A DNA stretch of 50,616 nt from Beijerinckiaceae bacterium. GTDB lineage: Bacteria; Bacteroidota; Bacteroidia; Chitinophagales; Chitinophagaceae. Numbering within the stretch: position 1 is the stretch's first letter; each line of letters starts with the position of its first letter. A program made the translations under genes and the position numbers. The stretch lies in the NCBI GenBank assembly GCA_903970475.1, contig CAJCIQ010000097.1, positions 1 to 50,616 of the forward strand, in the 5' to 3' direction. Positions 43,010 through 50,351 of this stretch are shown one piece after another. The notes beneath the pieces are model-generated. The model was not told the origin of the DNA, searched no databases, and saw only the letters and a list, made by a program, of their open reading frames with translations.

Positions 43010-43039
43010 GGGAATGCTGTAGCATTCCCTGCTTTTTTT
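43010..43039 (+). other. Inverted repeat plus T-run upstream of susC (locus B)
   Basis: GGGAATGC (43010-43017) and GCATTCCC (43022-43029) form a perfect stem with a 4-nt loop, followed after TGC by seven T on the plus strand. There is no plus-strand gene before it to terminate. It lies 82 nt upstream of the susC ATG, nearly the same distance as its counterpart at 31390-31417. Confidence 0.55.
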
Positions 43040-43358
43040 ATGCATTAAGGGTCTCTTTTCATATATAGCAATTTAGTTTGATGTCACAGTAGTACAAATA
43101 GATTGGTAGGAAGTCTTTTGGAAGATCAGTAGATTGCCTGTAGTAATGGGGCTCAACAATTGTTCCAATCCACACAACAGCGGGTAGCTCTTCAAGGATT
43201 GGGGAAATCGATCAACCTTGAACGGAAGCGTACAGATGGTAGTAGCCTTCATATTTTCCAAGCAATCATCATATCCGTTAACCAATCGCGATTTCACGAA
43301 TATTCACTACAAAATAATCAAGTCTTCGGTAATATGGAAGTATATACACACAAAAATA

Positions 43359-43372
43359 CTAACATATGTTAG
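43359..43372. promoter_or_regulatory. 14-bp palindrome at the paaA promoter
   Basis: CTAACATATGTTAG is a perfect 14-bp palindrome ending 17 nt before the paaA -7 element, so it covers the -33 region. Size and position fit a TetR-family repressor site. Confidence 0.55.
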
Positions 43373-43389
43373 CGCCTCGGTTAATATCG

Positions 43390-43397
43390 TATATTTG
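43390..43397 (+). promoter_or_regulatory. -7 promoter element of the paa operon
   Basis: TATATTTG matches TAnnTTTG, 23 nt before the paaA ATG. The -33 position lies within the palindrome and reads TGTT, not TTTG. Confidence 0.55.
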
Positions 43398-43420
43398 AAG
43401 GAGCATAACGAGCTTGATCC

Positions 43421-44467
43421 ATGCCAACTGAACAAACACAAGAATCCTATTTTCAGGATAAAATAGACCGGGAAGTTCGCATAGAACCAACGGACTGGAT
43501 GCCGGATAATTACCGGAAAGCACTGATTAGGCAAATCAGCCAGCACGCCCATAGTGAAATAGTGGGTATGCTGCCGGAAGCCAATTGGATAACCCGGGCG
43601 CCTAACCTAAAACGGAAAGCGGCCTTATTGGCAAAAGTTCAGGATGAAGCAGGCCATGGGCTCTATTTATATGCAGCCTGCGAAACCCTGGGTATTACCA
43701 GGGATGAATTATATGAGCAACTGCACAGTGGAAAAGCAAAGTATTCTTCCATCTTTAACTACCCTACCCTTACCTGGGCTGATATCGGCGCCATTGGATG
43801 GCTGGTTGACGGTGCGGCCATCATGAACCAGGTCCCTTTGTGCAGGGCCTCGTACGGACCATATTCCCGGGCCATGGTGAGGATCTGCAAGGAGGAAAGT
43901 TTCCACCAGCGCCAAGGCTTTGACATCATGTTGACCCTTTGCAGGGGGACGGAAGCCCAGCGAGGGATGGCCCAGGACGCACTGAACCGTTGGTGGTGGC
44001 CTTCCCTTATGATGTTTGGCCCCCGTGATGATGATTCGCCCCATAGTGCTCAAAGTATGAAGTGGAAAATCAAGCGCAATTCCAACGATGAACTGAGACA
44101 ACGATTTGTAGATATTACGACTGAACAAGCGCAATTTCTGGGCATCAGTATACCTGATCCTGAACTGGCTTTGGATCCTGAAACAGGACATTACCGGTAT
44201 GGAGCCATTAATTGGGAGGAGTTCAAGGCCATCATTGCTGGTCAGGGCCCTTGTAACCGCCAAAGGCTGGAGGCCAGGAAAACGGCCTGGGCTGATGGGG
44301 CCTGGGTCCGGGAAGCCGCCCTGGCGCATAGCCAGAAGCGGGCAGCAGGGACTTCCGCCGGCGCCCCTCTTGCCGATCCCAGTGGGGTCGCTCGTAGCGG
44401 CCCCACTGGGGCAACCTCCGCTGAAACCAATCTATCAAACCCTCAACCTGCCCCCTATGTCAAATGA
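43421..44467 (+). CDS. paaA: Phenylacetyl-CoA 1,2-epoxidase catalytic subunit PaaA
   Basis: A 348-aa diiron oxygenase subunit that epoxidises the ring of phenylacetyl-CoA. Likely iron ligands, in the family spacing, are Glu46, Glu76, His79, Asp130, Glu159 and His162 (motifs HSEIVG, QDEAGH, WLVD and KEESFH). The conserved [20 protein letters not shown] patch is present. Residues about 308-348 form an extra Ala/Gly/Pro/Ser-rich tail not typical of PaaA, and the DNA encoding it contains a 15-bp hairpin (44378-44410). The last 11 nt overlap paaB. First gene of a paaABCD-G-Y operon with a palindrome at its promoter. Confidence 0.96.
   Translation: MPTEQTQESYFQDKIDREVRIEPTDWMPDNYRKALIRQISQHAHSEIVGMLPEANWITRAPNLKRKAALLAKVQDEAGHGLYLYAACETLGITRDELYEQLHSGKAKYSSIFNYPTLTWADIGAIGWLVDGAAIMNQVPLCRASYGPYSRAMVRICKEESFHQRQGFDIMLTLCRGTEAQRGMAQDALNRWWWPSLMMFGPRDDDSPHSAQSMKWKIKRNSNDELRQRFVDITTEQAQFLGISIPDPELALDPETGHYRYGAINWEEFKAIIAGQGPCNRQRLEARKTAWADGAWVREAALAHSQKRAAGTSAGAPLADPSGVARSGPTGATSAETNLSNPQPAPYVK
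44378..44410 (+). repeat. GC-rich hairpin inside the paaA 3' end
   Basis: A 15-bp inverted repeat with one G-T pair and a 3-nt loop (44378-44392 and 44396-44410), within the code for the atypical PaaA tail. No T-run follows. Confidence 0.75.
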
Positions 44468-44741
44468 ATGGCCCTTATGGGAAGTTTTTATCAGAAGTAA
44501 ACAGGGACTGGATCATAAGCATGTAGGCAGCCTGCATGCAGCAGACGCCGCCATGGCCATAGAGAATGCCCGAGACGTCTATACCCGTCGTCAGGAAGGT
44601 GTAAGCATATGGGTGGTAGAAAGTAGTAAGATTCATGCTTCTGATCCTGATCAATCCGACAATCTCTTTGAGCCTGCGGCAGACAAAATTTACAGGCATC
44701 CTACATTCTATTCGCTTCCTCCGGAAGTGAAGAATATTTAA
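44457..44741 (+). CDS. paaB: Phenylacetyl-CoA epoxidase subunit PaaB
   Basis: A 94-aa small structural subunit of the epoxidase complex. The family start is clear ([40 protein letters not shown]) and it includes [17 protein letters not shown]. The frame stays open far upstream to 44199 inside paaA, but the true start is ATG 44457, overlapping the paaA stop by 11 nt, which implies translational coupling. Length matches the family. Confidence 0.95.
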   Translation: MSNEWPLWEVFIRSKQGLDHKHVGSLHAADAAMAIENARDVYTRRQEGVSIWVVESSKIHASDPDQSDNLFEPAADKIYRHPTFYSLPPEVKNI

Positions 44742-44815
44742 TCAATTATTTCCAGGTCGGATTTGGTTCTCCCGATAAATGACCCCTTCCTGTTAAATGA
44801 CCCATTTTTAAAGAC

Positions 44816-45565
44816 ATGCTTCCTTCCTTGTACGAATATCTGTTGTATCTGGGTGATAACACCCTCATTCTGGGCCATCGCAATAGCGAGTGGTGCGGGC
44901 ATGGGCCTGCCCTGGAATTGGATATTGCACTCACCAATATATCCTTGGATTTGATAGGTCAGGCAAGGCTTTACTATCAATATGCCGCCTCCGAAACCGC
45001 GTGGCAGTCAGAGGACACCATAGCTTACTTAAGAGACGCCCATCAGTTCAGAAACTTGCTGTTGGTAGAACAACCTAATGGGGATTGGGCACACACTATT
45101 TTAAGGCAATTTCTGTTTAGCAGTTTTCAGCATCATTTGTATAATTACCTTCGGGAAAGCAGCGATCCGACTATTGCCGCAATCTCTAACAAATCCTACA
45201 AGGAAGTTGCCTACCACCTCCGGTGGAGTAGTGAGTGGGTTATCCGAATGGGAGATGGAACCCAGGAAAGTCATCAGCGCATGTTGACCGCACTGGAAGA
45301 TTTGTGGATGTTTACCGGAGAGTTTTTCCTACCCGCACCTTATGAGGACCAATTGCCTACCGGCATCCAACCCCTTCCAGCACCCCTTATGCAGGGATTC
45401 TGGATGGACCGGATAAAGGAGGTCTTTTCGGCAGCCGGCCTGCCTGTACCAGCTTCACCGGGTTTTCAATCCGGAGGCAAAACAGGACGGCATACCGAAT
45501 ACCTGGGTTACGTTCTGGCGGAAATGCAATTCCTCCAACGAGCCTACCCGGGAAGCAACTGGTAA
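44816..45565 (+). CDS. paaC: Phenylacetyl-CoA epoxidase subunit PaaC
   Basis: A 249-aa ferritin-like structural partner of PaaA. Family features: LYLGDNTLILGHRNSEWCGHGPALE, ISLDLIGQARLYY, HQFRNLLLVEQPNGDWA and YHLRWSSEWVIRMGDGTQES. Unlike PaaA it does not keep a complete diiron site. It is separated from paaB by 74 nt, the only sizeable gap within the operon. That gap contains two copies of TAAATGACCC (44776-44785 and 44794-44803). Confidence 0.94.
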   Translation: MLPSLYEYLLYLGDNTLILGHRNSEWCGHGPALELDIALTNISLDLIGQARLYYQYAASETAWQSEDTIAYLRDAHQFRNLLLVEQPNGDWAHTILRQFLFSSFQHHLYNYLRESSDPTIAAISNKSYKEVAYHLRWSSEWVIRMGDGTQESHQRMLTALEDLWMFTGEFFLPAPYEDQLPTGIQPLPAPLMQGFWMDRIKEVFSAAGLPVPASPGFQSGGKTGRHTEYLGYVLAEMQFLQRAYPGSNW

Positions 45566-45569
45566 CTAT

Positions 45570-46133
45570 ATGAGTGAGGTAAATCATATCATTTCGTTTC
45601 CTGACCTTAAGAAGGTTATGAAATTATTGGAAGGGATCCCTGATCCTGAGGTCCCCGTCTTGAATATCATCGACCTGGGTATAGTAAGGGATGTAAGGGT
45701 CTATCCGACGCCCGAAGTGGAAAGTAATTTTGTATTCCATACGGACAGAAATGGGCTGGGTGTAACCGTAATAATTACCCCGACTTATGTTGGTTGTCCT
45801 GCTGTGGATATGATAAAAGCCACCATCCAGATGACCTTAACTTCCGCTGGATATTATCCTGTAGAAGTAAGAACAACCCTATTCCCCGCCTGGACTACGG
45901 AATGGTTGAGCGAAGAAGCAAGGGGCAAGTTGGAAGCCTTTGGGATCGCACCACCCAACCCAGTTTCTTCTGTGTGTCACCTGGAGCCCTTCCAGAGGGA
46001 GGAAGCCGTTAGCTGTCCCCGCTGCCGCTCTTGCCATACAGAAATGATCAGCCCATTCGGATCCACGGCCTGCAAAGCCATGTATCGTTGCCTGGACTGT
46101 CAAGAGCCATTCGACTATTTTAAATGCCATTAG
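45570..46133 (+). CDS. paaD: Phenylacetyl-CoA epoxidase assembly factor PaaD
   Basis: A 187-aa protein. Residues about 10-125 form a MIP18/DUF59-type domain (LLEGIPDPEVPVLNIIDLGI, then ITPTYVGCPAVDMI). The C-terminal zinc-ribbon-like part has CPRCRSCHTEM and YRCLDCQEPFDYFKCH. PaaD is needed for iron or Fe-S maturation of the epoxidase system. It starts 4 nt after the paaC stop. Some annotations call this protein PaaJ; the thiolase with that name is different. Confidence 0.93.
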   Translation: MSEVNHIISFPDLKKVMKLLEGIPDPEVPVLNIIDLGIVRDVRVYPTPEVESNFVFHTDRNGLGVTVIITPTYVGCPAVDMIKATIQMTLTSAGYYPVEVRTTLFPAWTTEWLSEEARGKLEAFGIAPPNPVSSVCHLEPFQREEAVSCPRCRSCHTEMISPFGSTACKAMYRCLDCQEPFDYFKCH

Positions 46134-46140
46134 CATACCT

Positions 46141-46929
46141 ATGTCTTCCACTACCACCACCGTCGCCCTTTCCATCGAACAACAAGTAGCCAGGATTACT
46201 TTAAACAGGCCTGAAAAATTAAATGCTTTCAACCGGGAAATGGCCTTTGCCTTGCAGGCTGCGCTGGATGAATGTGCCCAAAACGATGCAGTCCGCGCTG
46301 TGCTGATTACCGGAGCCGGAAAAGGATTTAGTGCAGGCCAGGATTTGAGTGAAGTAATAGATCCCCAAGGCCCAGGTATGCGCAATATCCTCCGGGAACA
46401 CTACAATCCCATCGTTAGCAAAATACGCGCCCTGCCTAAACCCGTATTGGCAGCCGTCAACGGTGTTGCAGCCGGGGCCGGCGCCAATATTGCCCTATGT
46501 GCTGACGTGGTTGTAGCCTCTTCTACAGCCTCCTTTGTACAAGCTTTTTCCAAAATTGGACTCATACCTGACAGCGGAGGCACTTACTTCCTCCCCCGCC
46601 TGGTTGGCTGGCAACGGGCTTCCGCCTTAGCTATGTTGGGTGACAAAATAGGCGCCCAGGAAGCAGAACGGATGGGCATGATCTATCAGGTCATCGCTGA
46701 AGAGACATTCCCTGCAAAAGCCTGGGAACTGGCTTTAAAACTCGCCCAATTGCCTACGGTTGGTCTCGCCCTGACCAAAGAAGCCTTTTCCTTATCAGCC
46801 ACCCAAACACTGGAAGATCAATTGCAAACAGAAGACTGCTTCCAGCAAAAAGCCGCACTTAGCGCTGACTTTGAAGAAGGGGTACAGGCTTTTCTGGAAA
46901 AGAGGCCTCCTCAGTTTACGGGAAAATAA
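46141..46929 (+). CDS. paaG: Ring 1,2-epoxyphenylacetyl-CoA isomerase PaaG
   Basis: A 262-aa crotonase-fold isomerase that turns the epoxide into the seven-membered oxepin-CoA. Oxyanion-hole motifs are AGQDLS (65-70) and GVAAGAGANI (108-117). The PaaG hallmark FVQAFSKIGLIPDSGGTYFL carries the catalytic Asp144. The gene lies 7 nt after paaD and 6 nt before paaY. A general enoyl-CoA hydratase (PaaF) is less likely, as the hydratase glutamates are not in place. Confidence 0.92.
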   Translation: MSSTTTTVALSIEQQVARITLNRPEKLNAFNREMAFALQAALDECAQNDAVRAVLITGAGKGFSAGQDLSEVIDPQGPGMRNILREHYNPIVSKIRALPKPVLAAVNGVAAGAGANIALCADVVVASSTASFVQAFSKIGLIPDSGGTYFLPRLVGWQRASALAMLGDKIGAQEAERMGMIYQVIAEETFPAKAWELALKLAQLPTVGLALTKEAFSLSATQTLEDQLQTEDCFQQKAALSADFEEGVQAFLEKRPPQFTGK

Positions 46930-46935
46930 AAAACT

Positions 46936-47526
46936 ATGTTTTACGCTTTCGAAGGTTTCGTCCCCGTCGTTGACCCAAGTGCTTATGTTCATCCCCAAGC
47001 CGTTGTCACGGGTAACGTCATCATAGGGAAGGACGTCTATATAGGCCCCGGAGCCATGCTCAGGGGAGACTGGGGAGGCATCCAAATTGGAGATGGGTGT
47101 AATGTTCAGGAAAATTGTGTGATACATATGTTTCCTGGGATCGTCGTTCGCCTGGAAGAAGGAGCTCATATTGGTCACGGAGCTTGTATACATGGAGCCC
47201 GGATTGGAAAGAATTGCCTGATAGGGATCCATAGTGTAGTACTGGACCGGGTAGACCTGGGAGATGAATCCATAGTTGGGGCCATGACCTTGCTCACGGA
47301 AGGTATGCAAATACCTCCCCGTAGCCTGGTAGTAGGCACTCCAGGGAAGATTATCCGCCAGGTCTCTGAGGAAATGCTGCGCTGGAAAACAGCGGGCACG
47401 GAATTGTATCAGCGGTTGCCTGGGGCTATGAAAGCAACGGCAATTCCCTGCGAGCCATTGAGGGAATTACCCCCGGATAGGCCTTTGCAGGCCCAGCACT
47501 ATAAAACCTGGAAAGGTCAGGGATAG
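46936..47526 (+). CDS. paaY: Thioesterase-type hexapeptide protein PaaY
   Basis: A 196-aa left-handed beta-helix protein of the gamma-carbonic-anhydrase type. Hexapeptide repeats run from about 20 to 130. Probable metal-binding histidines are His64, His81 and His86 (NCVIHMF, HIGHGACIHG). The C-terminal helix holds RQVSEEMLRWKTAGTELYQ, as in PaaY. PaaY hydrolyses dead-end CoA thioesters made when phenylacetate breakdown stalls, freeing CoA. Last gene of the paa operon in this window; a 153-nt GC-rich gap with inverted repeats follows. Confidence 0.92.
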   Translation: MFYAFEGFVPVVDPSAYVHPQAVVTGNVIIGKDVYIGPGAMLRGDWGGIQIGDGCNVQENCVIHMFPGIVVRLEEGAHIGHGACIHGARIGKNCLIGIHSVVLDRVDLGDESIVGAMTLLTEGMQIPPRSLVVGTPGKIIRQVSEEMLRWKTAGTELYQRLPGAMKATAIPCEPLRELPPDRPLQAQHYKTWKGQG

Positions 47527-47679
47527 ACTGGTGTCCCTCCCGCCATGGCGCCCGCACGGATAGCTTCCACACGCCTGGGGCCCCATTCTACTGGACCCCA
47601 CACTCCTGGGGCCTCTCCACTGACCTTACGCAAACCCAGGCCTCAAAGTGCGCCAGATTGGTGTACTTTTGCAGGCTAC

Positions 47680-48798
47680 ATGGAAAAGAACAACTTCATA
47701 GATTATATCCGGATATTCGCTAAGTCCGGTCATGGTGGGGCGGGAAGCAAGCACTTCATGCGTACAAAATACAATGCCCAAGCCGGACCGGATGGGGGAG
47801 ACGGAGGTCGTGGTGGCCATATCATCCTGAGAGGAAATGCTCAGTTATGGACGCTGCTGCACCTGCGCTATTATAAAAATGTACTGGCCGAAAATGGTGA
47901 AAGCGGCAGTGGCAATAACTGCTCAGGGCGTTTTGGCAAGGATACCATCATTGAAGTTCCATTGGGAACCGTAGCCAGGGATGAAGAAACGGATCAAGTC
48001 GAGGCTGAGATCCTGGAAGACGGCCAGGAAGTCATATGGCTCAAAGGAGGAAGGGGCGGATTAGGTAATGCGCATTTCGCTACACCTACCAATCAGGTAC
48101 CAGAACACGCTCAGCCCGGTGAAGAAGGGGTAGAAGGTTGGAAAACCCTTGAATTAAAAGTACTCGCTGACGTAGGACTAGTAGGCTTTCCCAATGCCGG
48201 TAAGTCAACTTTGCTTTCTTCCATCAGCGCCGCCAAACCCAAAATCGCGGACTATGCGTTTACTACCCTTATCCCTCACCTGGGCATGGTGGAATACAGG
48301 GGCGGGAAATCCTTTTGTATGGCGGACCTTCCAGGGATCATTGAAGGAGCGGCGGAGGGTAAAGGATTGGGACATCGCTTCCTGAGACATATAGAAAGAA
48401 ACCCTGTCTTATTATTTGTTATCCCTGCTGATAGCAATTCGGTTTCATCAGAATTTGATATTCTCCAAAGTGAGTTGGAAAAATATAATCCAGAACTGCT
48501 GCACAAGCACTTTGTGATTGGAATCAGCAAAAGTGATATGTTGGATGAAGAGCTGGAAGCTGAAATAGAAAAAGAATTGCCTGAAGGGATTCCGCACGTG
48601 TTTTTCTCTTCTGTCACCAACAAAGGATTATCAGCCTTGAAAGATGAGCTTTGGCTGGCGTTGAATACGCCCATCGAAGGAGGGCCTTCGGATGCCGAAG
48701 TGCATGGAGACTTCGTTGATGGACAGCACGAGGATGATCAATCCGGCGCAACTGATGATGAAGCGCTCGATACGGCTGACGAAACAGGGGCGGCATGA
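47680..48798 (+). CDS. obgE: GTPase ObgE/CgtA
   Basis: A 372-aa essential GTPase of ribosome assembly and stress control. The glycine-rich Obg fold covers about 1-158 ([24 protein letters not shown]). The G domain contains GFPNAGKST (G1), [20 protein letters not shown] (G3), ISKSD (G4) and SSVTNKGL (G5). It ends in an acidic tail. The frame is open to 47545, but those 45 residues are Pro/Arg-rich and not Obg-like; ATG 47680 gives the true start. A -7-like TACTTTTG (47664-47671) ends 8 nt before it. The last 61 nt overlap the convergent DUF502 gene. Confidence 0.96.
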   Translation: MEKNNFIDYIRIFAKSGHGGAGSKHFMRTKYNAQAGPDGGDGGRGGHIILRGNAQLWTLLHLRYYKNVLAENGESGSGNNCSGRFGKDTIIEVPLGTVARDEETDQVEAEILEDGQEVIWLKGGRGGLGNAHFATPTNQVPEHAQPGEEGVEGWKTLELKVLADVGLVGFPNAGKSTLLSSISAAKPKIADYAFTTLIPHLGMVEYRGGKSFCMADLPGIIEGAAEGKGLGHRFLRHIERNPVLLFVIPADSNSVSSEFDILQSELEKYNPELLHKHFVIGISKSDMLDEELEAEIEKELPEGIPHVFFSSVTNKGLSALKDELWLALNTPIEGGPSDAEVHGDFVDGQHEDDQSGATDDEALDTADETGAA

Positions 48799-49430
48799 CC
48801 ATGGCCCCCTTCCGGCTCCACTTCTGTAACTCCTCCGCTGATCGAAAAACGCATAGCTTCTGCGGCACTCACCTTTGGTAAAGCCCGGATTTTAGCGCGT
48901 GGAACGACATAGAGCTGACCTGCCAAGGCATAGGACTGTGGAACATATACGGATACATAACCCTCCATATCAAACTGAGACATGTCTTCTTTGGTCACAA
49001 ACCCTATTTGCCACACATCTTCGCCTTTGATGTTGACCAGCACCGCTTTGTCAAACTTTCTTTTATCACCGGCAAAGGCTTCGAAAAAGTCCCGGAGAGA
49101 AGAATAGATAAACTTTATCCCGGGCGTCCGCTCCAACAAATGATCAAATATGCTCAAAACCCGCTCCACGACAAAGAGAGAACTAAGCCATCCTACGACG
49201 ATGATGCCTGTGAGAATAATCAGAAAGCCTATTCCTGGAATATTAATCCTAGGTCTTAGTATAGAATCCACCCTATCGAAAATGGAATAAATCACAAAGG
49301 CCGTAAACGCGATCGGAGCAAGGATAATCAGCCCCTGTAAGAAGTAGTTCAGGATCACCTTATAGACAAACCTTCCAAATGGCTTAATTCTCAGCGGCAT
49401 ACACTGCACATATTTAGGTAAAGTTAACAT
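48738..49430 (-). CDS. DUF502 membrane protein
   Basis: A 230-aa inner-membrane protein of the DUF502 family, function unknown. Two strong membrane segments ([20 protein letters not shown] and [20 protein letters not shown]) are followed by the conserved [20 protein letters not shown] and [17 protein letters not shown]. The Ser/Val/Ala-rich C-terminal tail (about 200-230) is encoded opposite the end of obgE (61-nt overlap). ATG 49430 is chosen; ATG 49398-49400 would also retain both membrane segments. It is divergent from the TetR gene (85-nt gap). Confidence 0.88.
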   Translation of the reverse strand: MLTLPKYVQCMPLRIKPFGRFVYKVILNYFLQGLIILAPIAFTAFVIYSIFDRVDSILRPRINIPGIGFLIILTGIIVVGWLSSLFVVERVLSIFDHLLERTPGIKFIYSSLRDFFEAFAGDKRKFDKAVLVNIKGEDVWQIGFVTKEDMSQFDMEGYVSVYVPQSYALAGQLYVVPRAKIRALPKVSAAEAMRFSISGGVTEVEPEGGHGHAAPVSSAVSSASSSVAPD

Positions 49431-49476
49431 GGATTGGCCGCCCCTGTAATTCCTCCAAAAAATTAACCTCGGAAAC

Positions 49477-49507
49477 TTTGGTCCCAAAAAAAGTTTCTAT
49501 AGTTTTG
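49477..49507 (+). promoter_or_regulatory. Full -33/-7 promoter of the second TetR gene
   Basis: TTTG (49477-49480), 19-nt spacer, then TAGTTTTG (49500-49507): an exact match to the Bacteroidota promoter format. It ends 8 nt before the ATG, so the leader should be only a few nucleotides. The -33 part lies in a small inverted repeat TTTGG-N2-CCAAA (49477-49488), possibly an autoregulatory site. Confidence 0.65.
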
Positions 49508-49515
49508 TACAGCAA

Positions 49516-50172
49516 ATGGACGTCAAAGCGAGAATCCACGAAAAGGCAGACCAGCTCTTTAAGAGATATGGGATCAAATCCATTACCATGGACGAGATAG
49601 CTGTACAATTGGGTATCTCCAAGAAGACCATTTATCAGTATTTCGCAGATAAGGAAGAGTTGGTCAGCGCTGTAATGGAGGCGCACGTAAACGAGTCTCA
49701 GAACGAATGCCTGATCGACATTCAACAAGCAGAGAATGCCATTCATGAGGAATTCCTGATACAGGACAGGTCCCTGGAACACTTAAGAGACCTTAATCCG
49801 GTGGCTATCCACGACATGCAAAAGTTTCACCCTGCGGCCTATGATAAATTCATGCGCTTCAAGAACAGCTTCATGCGTCAGATGGTGGAAAACAATATCC
49901 GGAAGGGGCTAGCGGAAGGGCTATACCGCGCTGAAATACGCCCTGATATACTTTCCAAATTCAGAGTTGATTCCATTTTCCTCAGCTTCAGTCCGGAATT
50001 TAACATAGATGCTTCAGTGGGTTTGGCGGACTTGCAGCAAGAACTTTTTGTACACTACCTTATGGGTATAGGCTCTCCAAAGGGCCACGAACTGATTCGC
50101 CAGTATTTGTGGGACCGGCAAAAACTAAAGGCGACTCCCCTGCACCCTCCTTTGGGTAAAACGGGAGCTTAA
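49516..50172 (+). CDS. TetR/AcrR-family regulator
   Basis: A 218-aa regulator. DNA-binding domain at about 5-50: IHEKADQLFKRYGIKSITMD then EIAVQLGISKKTIYQYFADK. The C-terminal ligand domain (about 60-205) has no feature that names a ligand; the segment PVAIHDMQKFHPAAYDKF is seen in Bacteroidota TetR proteins often placed beside efflux systems. No efflux gene follows here; a terminator lies 54 nt beyond the stop. It stands alone, with its own consensus promoter. Confidence 0.88.
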   Translation: MDVKARIHEKADQLFKRYGIKSITMDEIAVQLGISKKTIYQYFADKEELVSAVMEAHVNESQNECLIDIQQAENAIHEEFLIQDRSLEHLRDLNPVAIHDMQKFHPAAYDKFMRFKNSFMRQMVENNIRKGLAEGLYRAEIRPDILSKFRVDSIFLSFSPEFNIDASVGLADLQQELFVHYLMGIGSPKGHELIRQYLWDRQKLKATPLHPPLGKTGA

Positions 50173-50225
50173 AAATGTTGGTATGGGTTGAAAAAACACC
50201 TCCTGCTGTTGGATGCAGAAGGTTG

Positions 50226-50255
50226 CCTTCCTGAGTCTTCAGGGAGGTTTTTTTT
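50226..50255 (+). terminator. Intrinsic terminator after the TetR gene
   Basis: A 9-bp stem with one G-T pair (50226-50234 with 50239-50247) is followed by eight T. Confidence 0.8.
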
Positions 50256-50297
50256 GCGCCGCCGTTTTCTTCGAAAACTTACGGCGGCGCAAAAAAA
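50249..50297. terminator. Bidirectional terminator-like hairpin
   Basis: A perfect 16-bp inverted repeat (50249-50264 with 50282-50297): seven T, then GCGCCGCCG, mirrored by CGGCGGCGC and seven A. The inner loop can pair further around TTCG. It shares its T-run with the previous terminator and can act on either strand. Confidence 0.75.
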
Positions 50298-50311
50298 CAT
50301 CCATGCGTTGC

Positions 50312-50336
50312 ACAAGGGGGGCAAAGCCCCCCTTGT
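50312..50336. repeat. 11-bp perfect hairpin
   Basis: ACAAGGGGGGC, loop AAA, GCCCCCCTTGT. No T-run follows, so it is not a standard terminator. Confidence 0.75.
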
Positions 50337-50351
50337 AACCCCCTTACATTG

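Larger units (their letters stand above)
42929..43420. other. Divergent control region between susC B and paaA
   Basis: This 492-nt gap has no gene I would support. It holds the outward-facing inverted repeat 43010-43039, an 11-bp palindrome AAACCTGGTTT (42983-42993), a 10-bp palindrome AACAATTGTT (43155-43164), and the paaA control elements (14-bp palindrome and -7 box). Both flanking operons start outward from it. Confidence 0.7.

Noticed and set aside
43073-43420. Small open frames on both strands before paaA
   Set aside because: They are short, overlap each other and the paaA promoter elements, and show no recognisable protein features.
44199-44456. Extension of PaaB upstream into paaA
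   Set aside because: PaaB proteins are about 95 residues and begin at the [10 protein letters not shown]-like position; the extra part is a frame shadow of paaA.
47545-47679. Extension of obgE by 45 residues at the N-terminus
   Set aside because: The residues are Pro/Arg/Thr-rich and come from a GC-rich gap with inverted repeats. Obg proteins start at the MEKNNFIDY-like position, and a -7 element lies just before that ATG.
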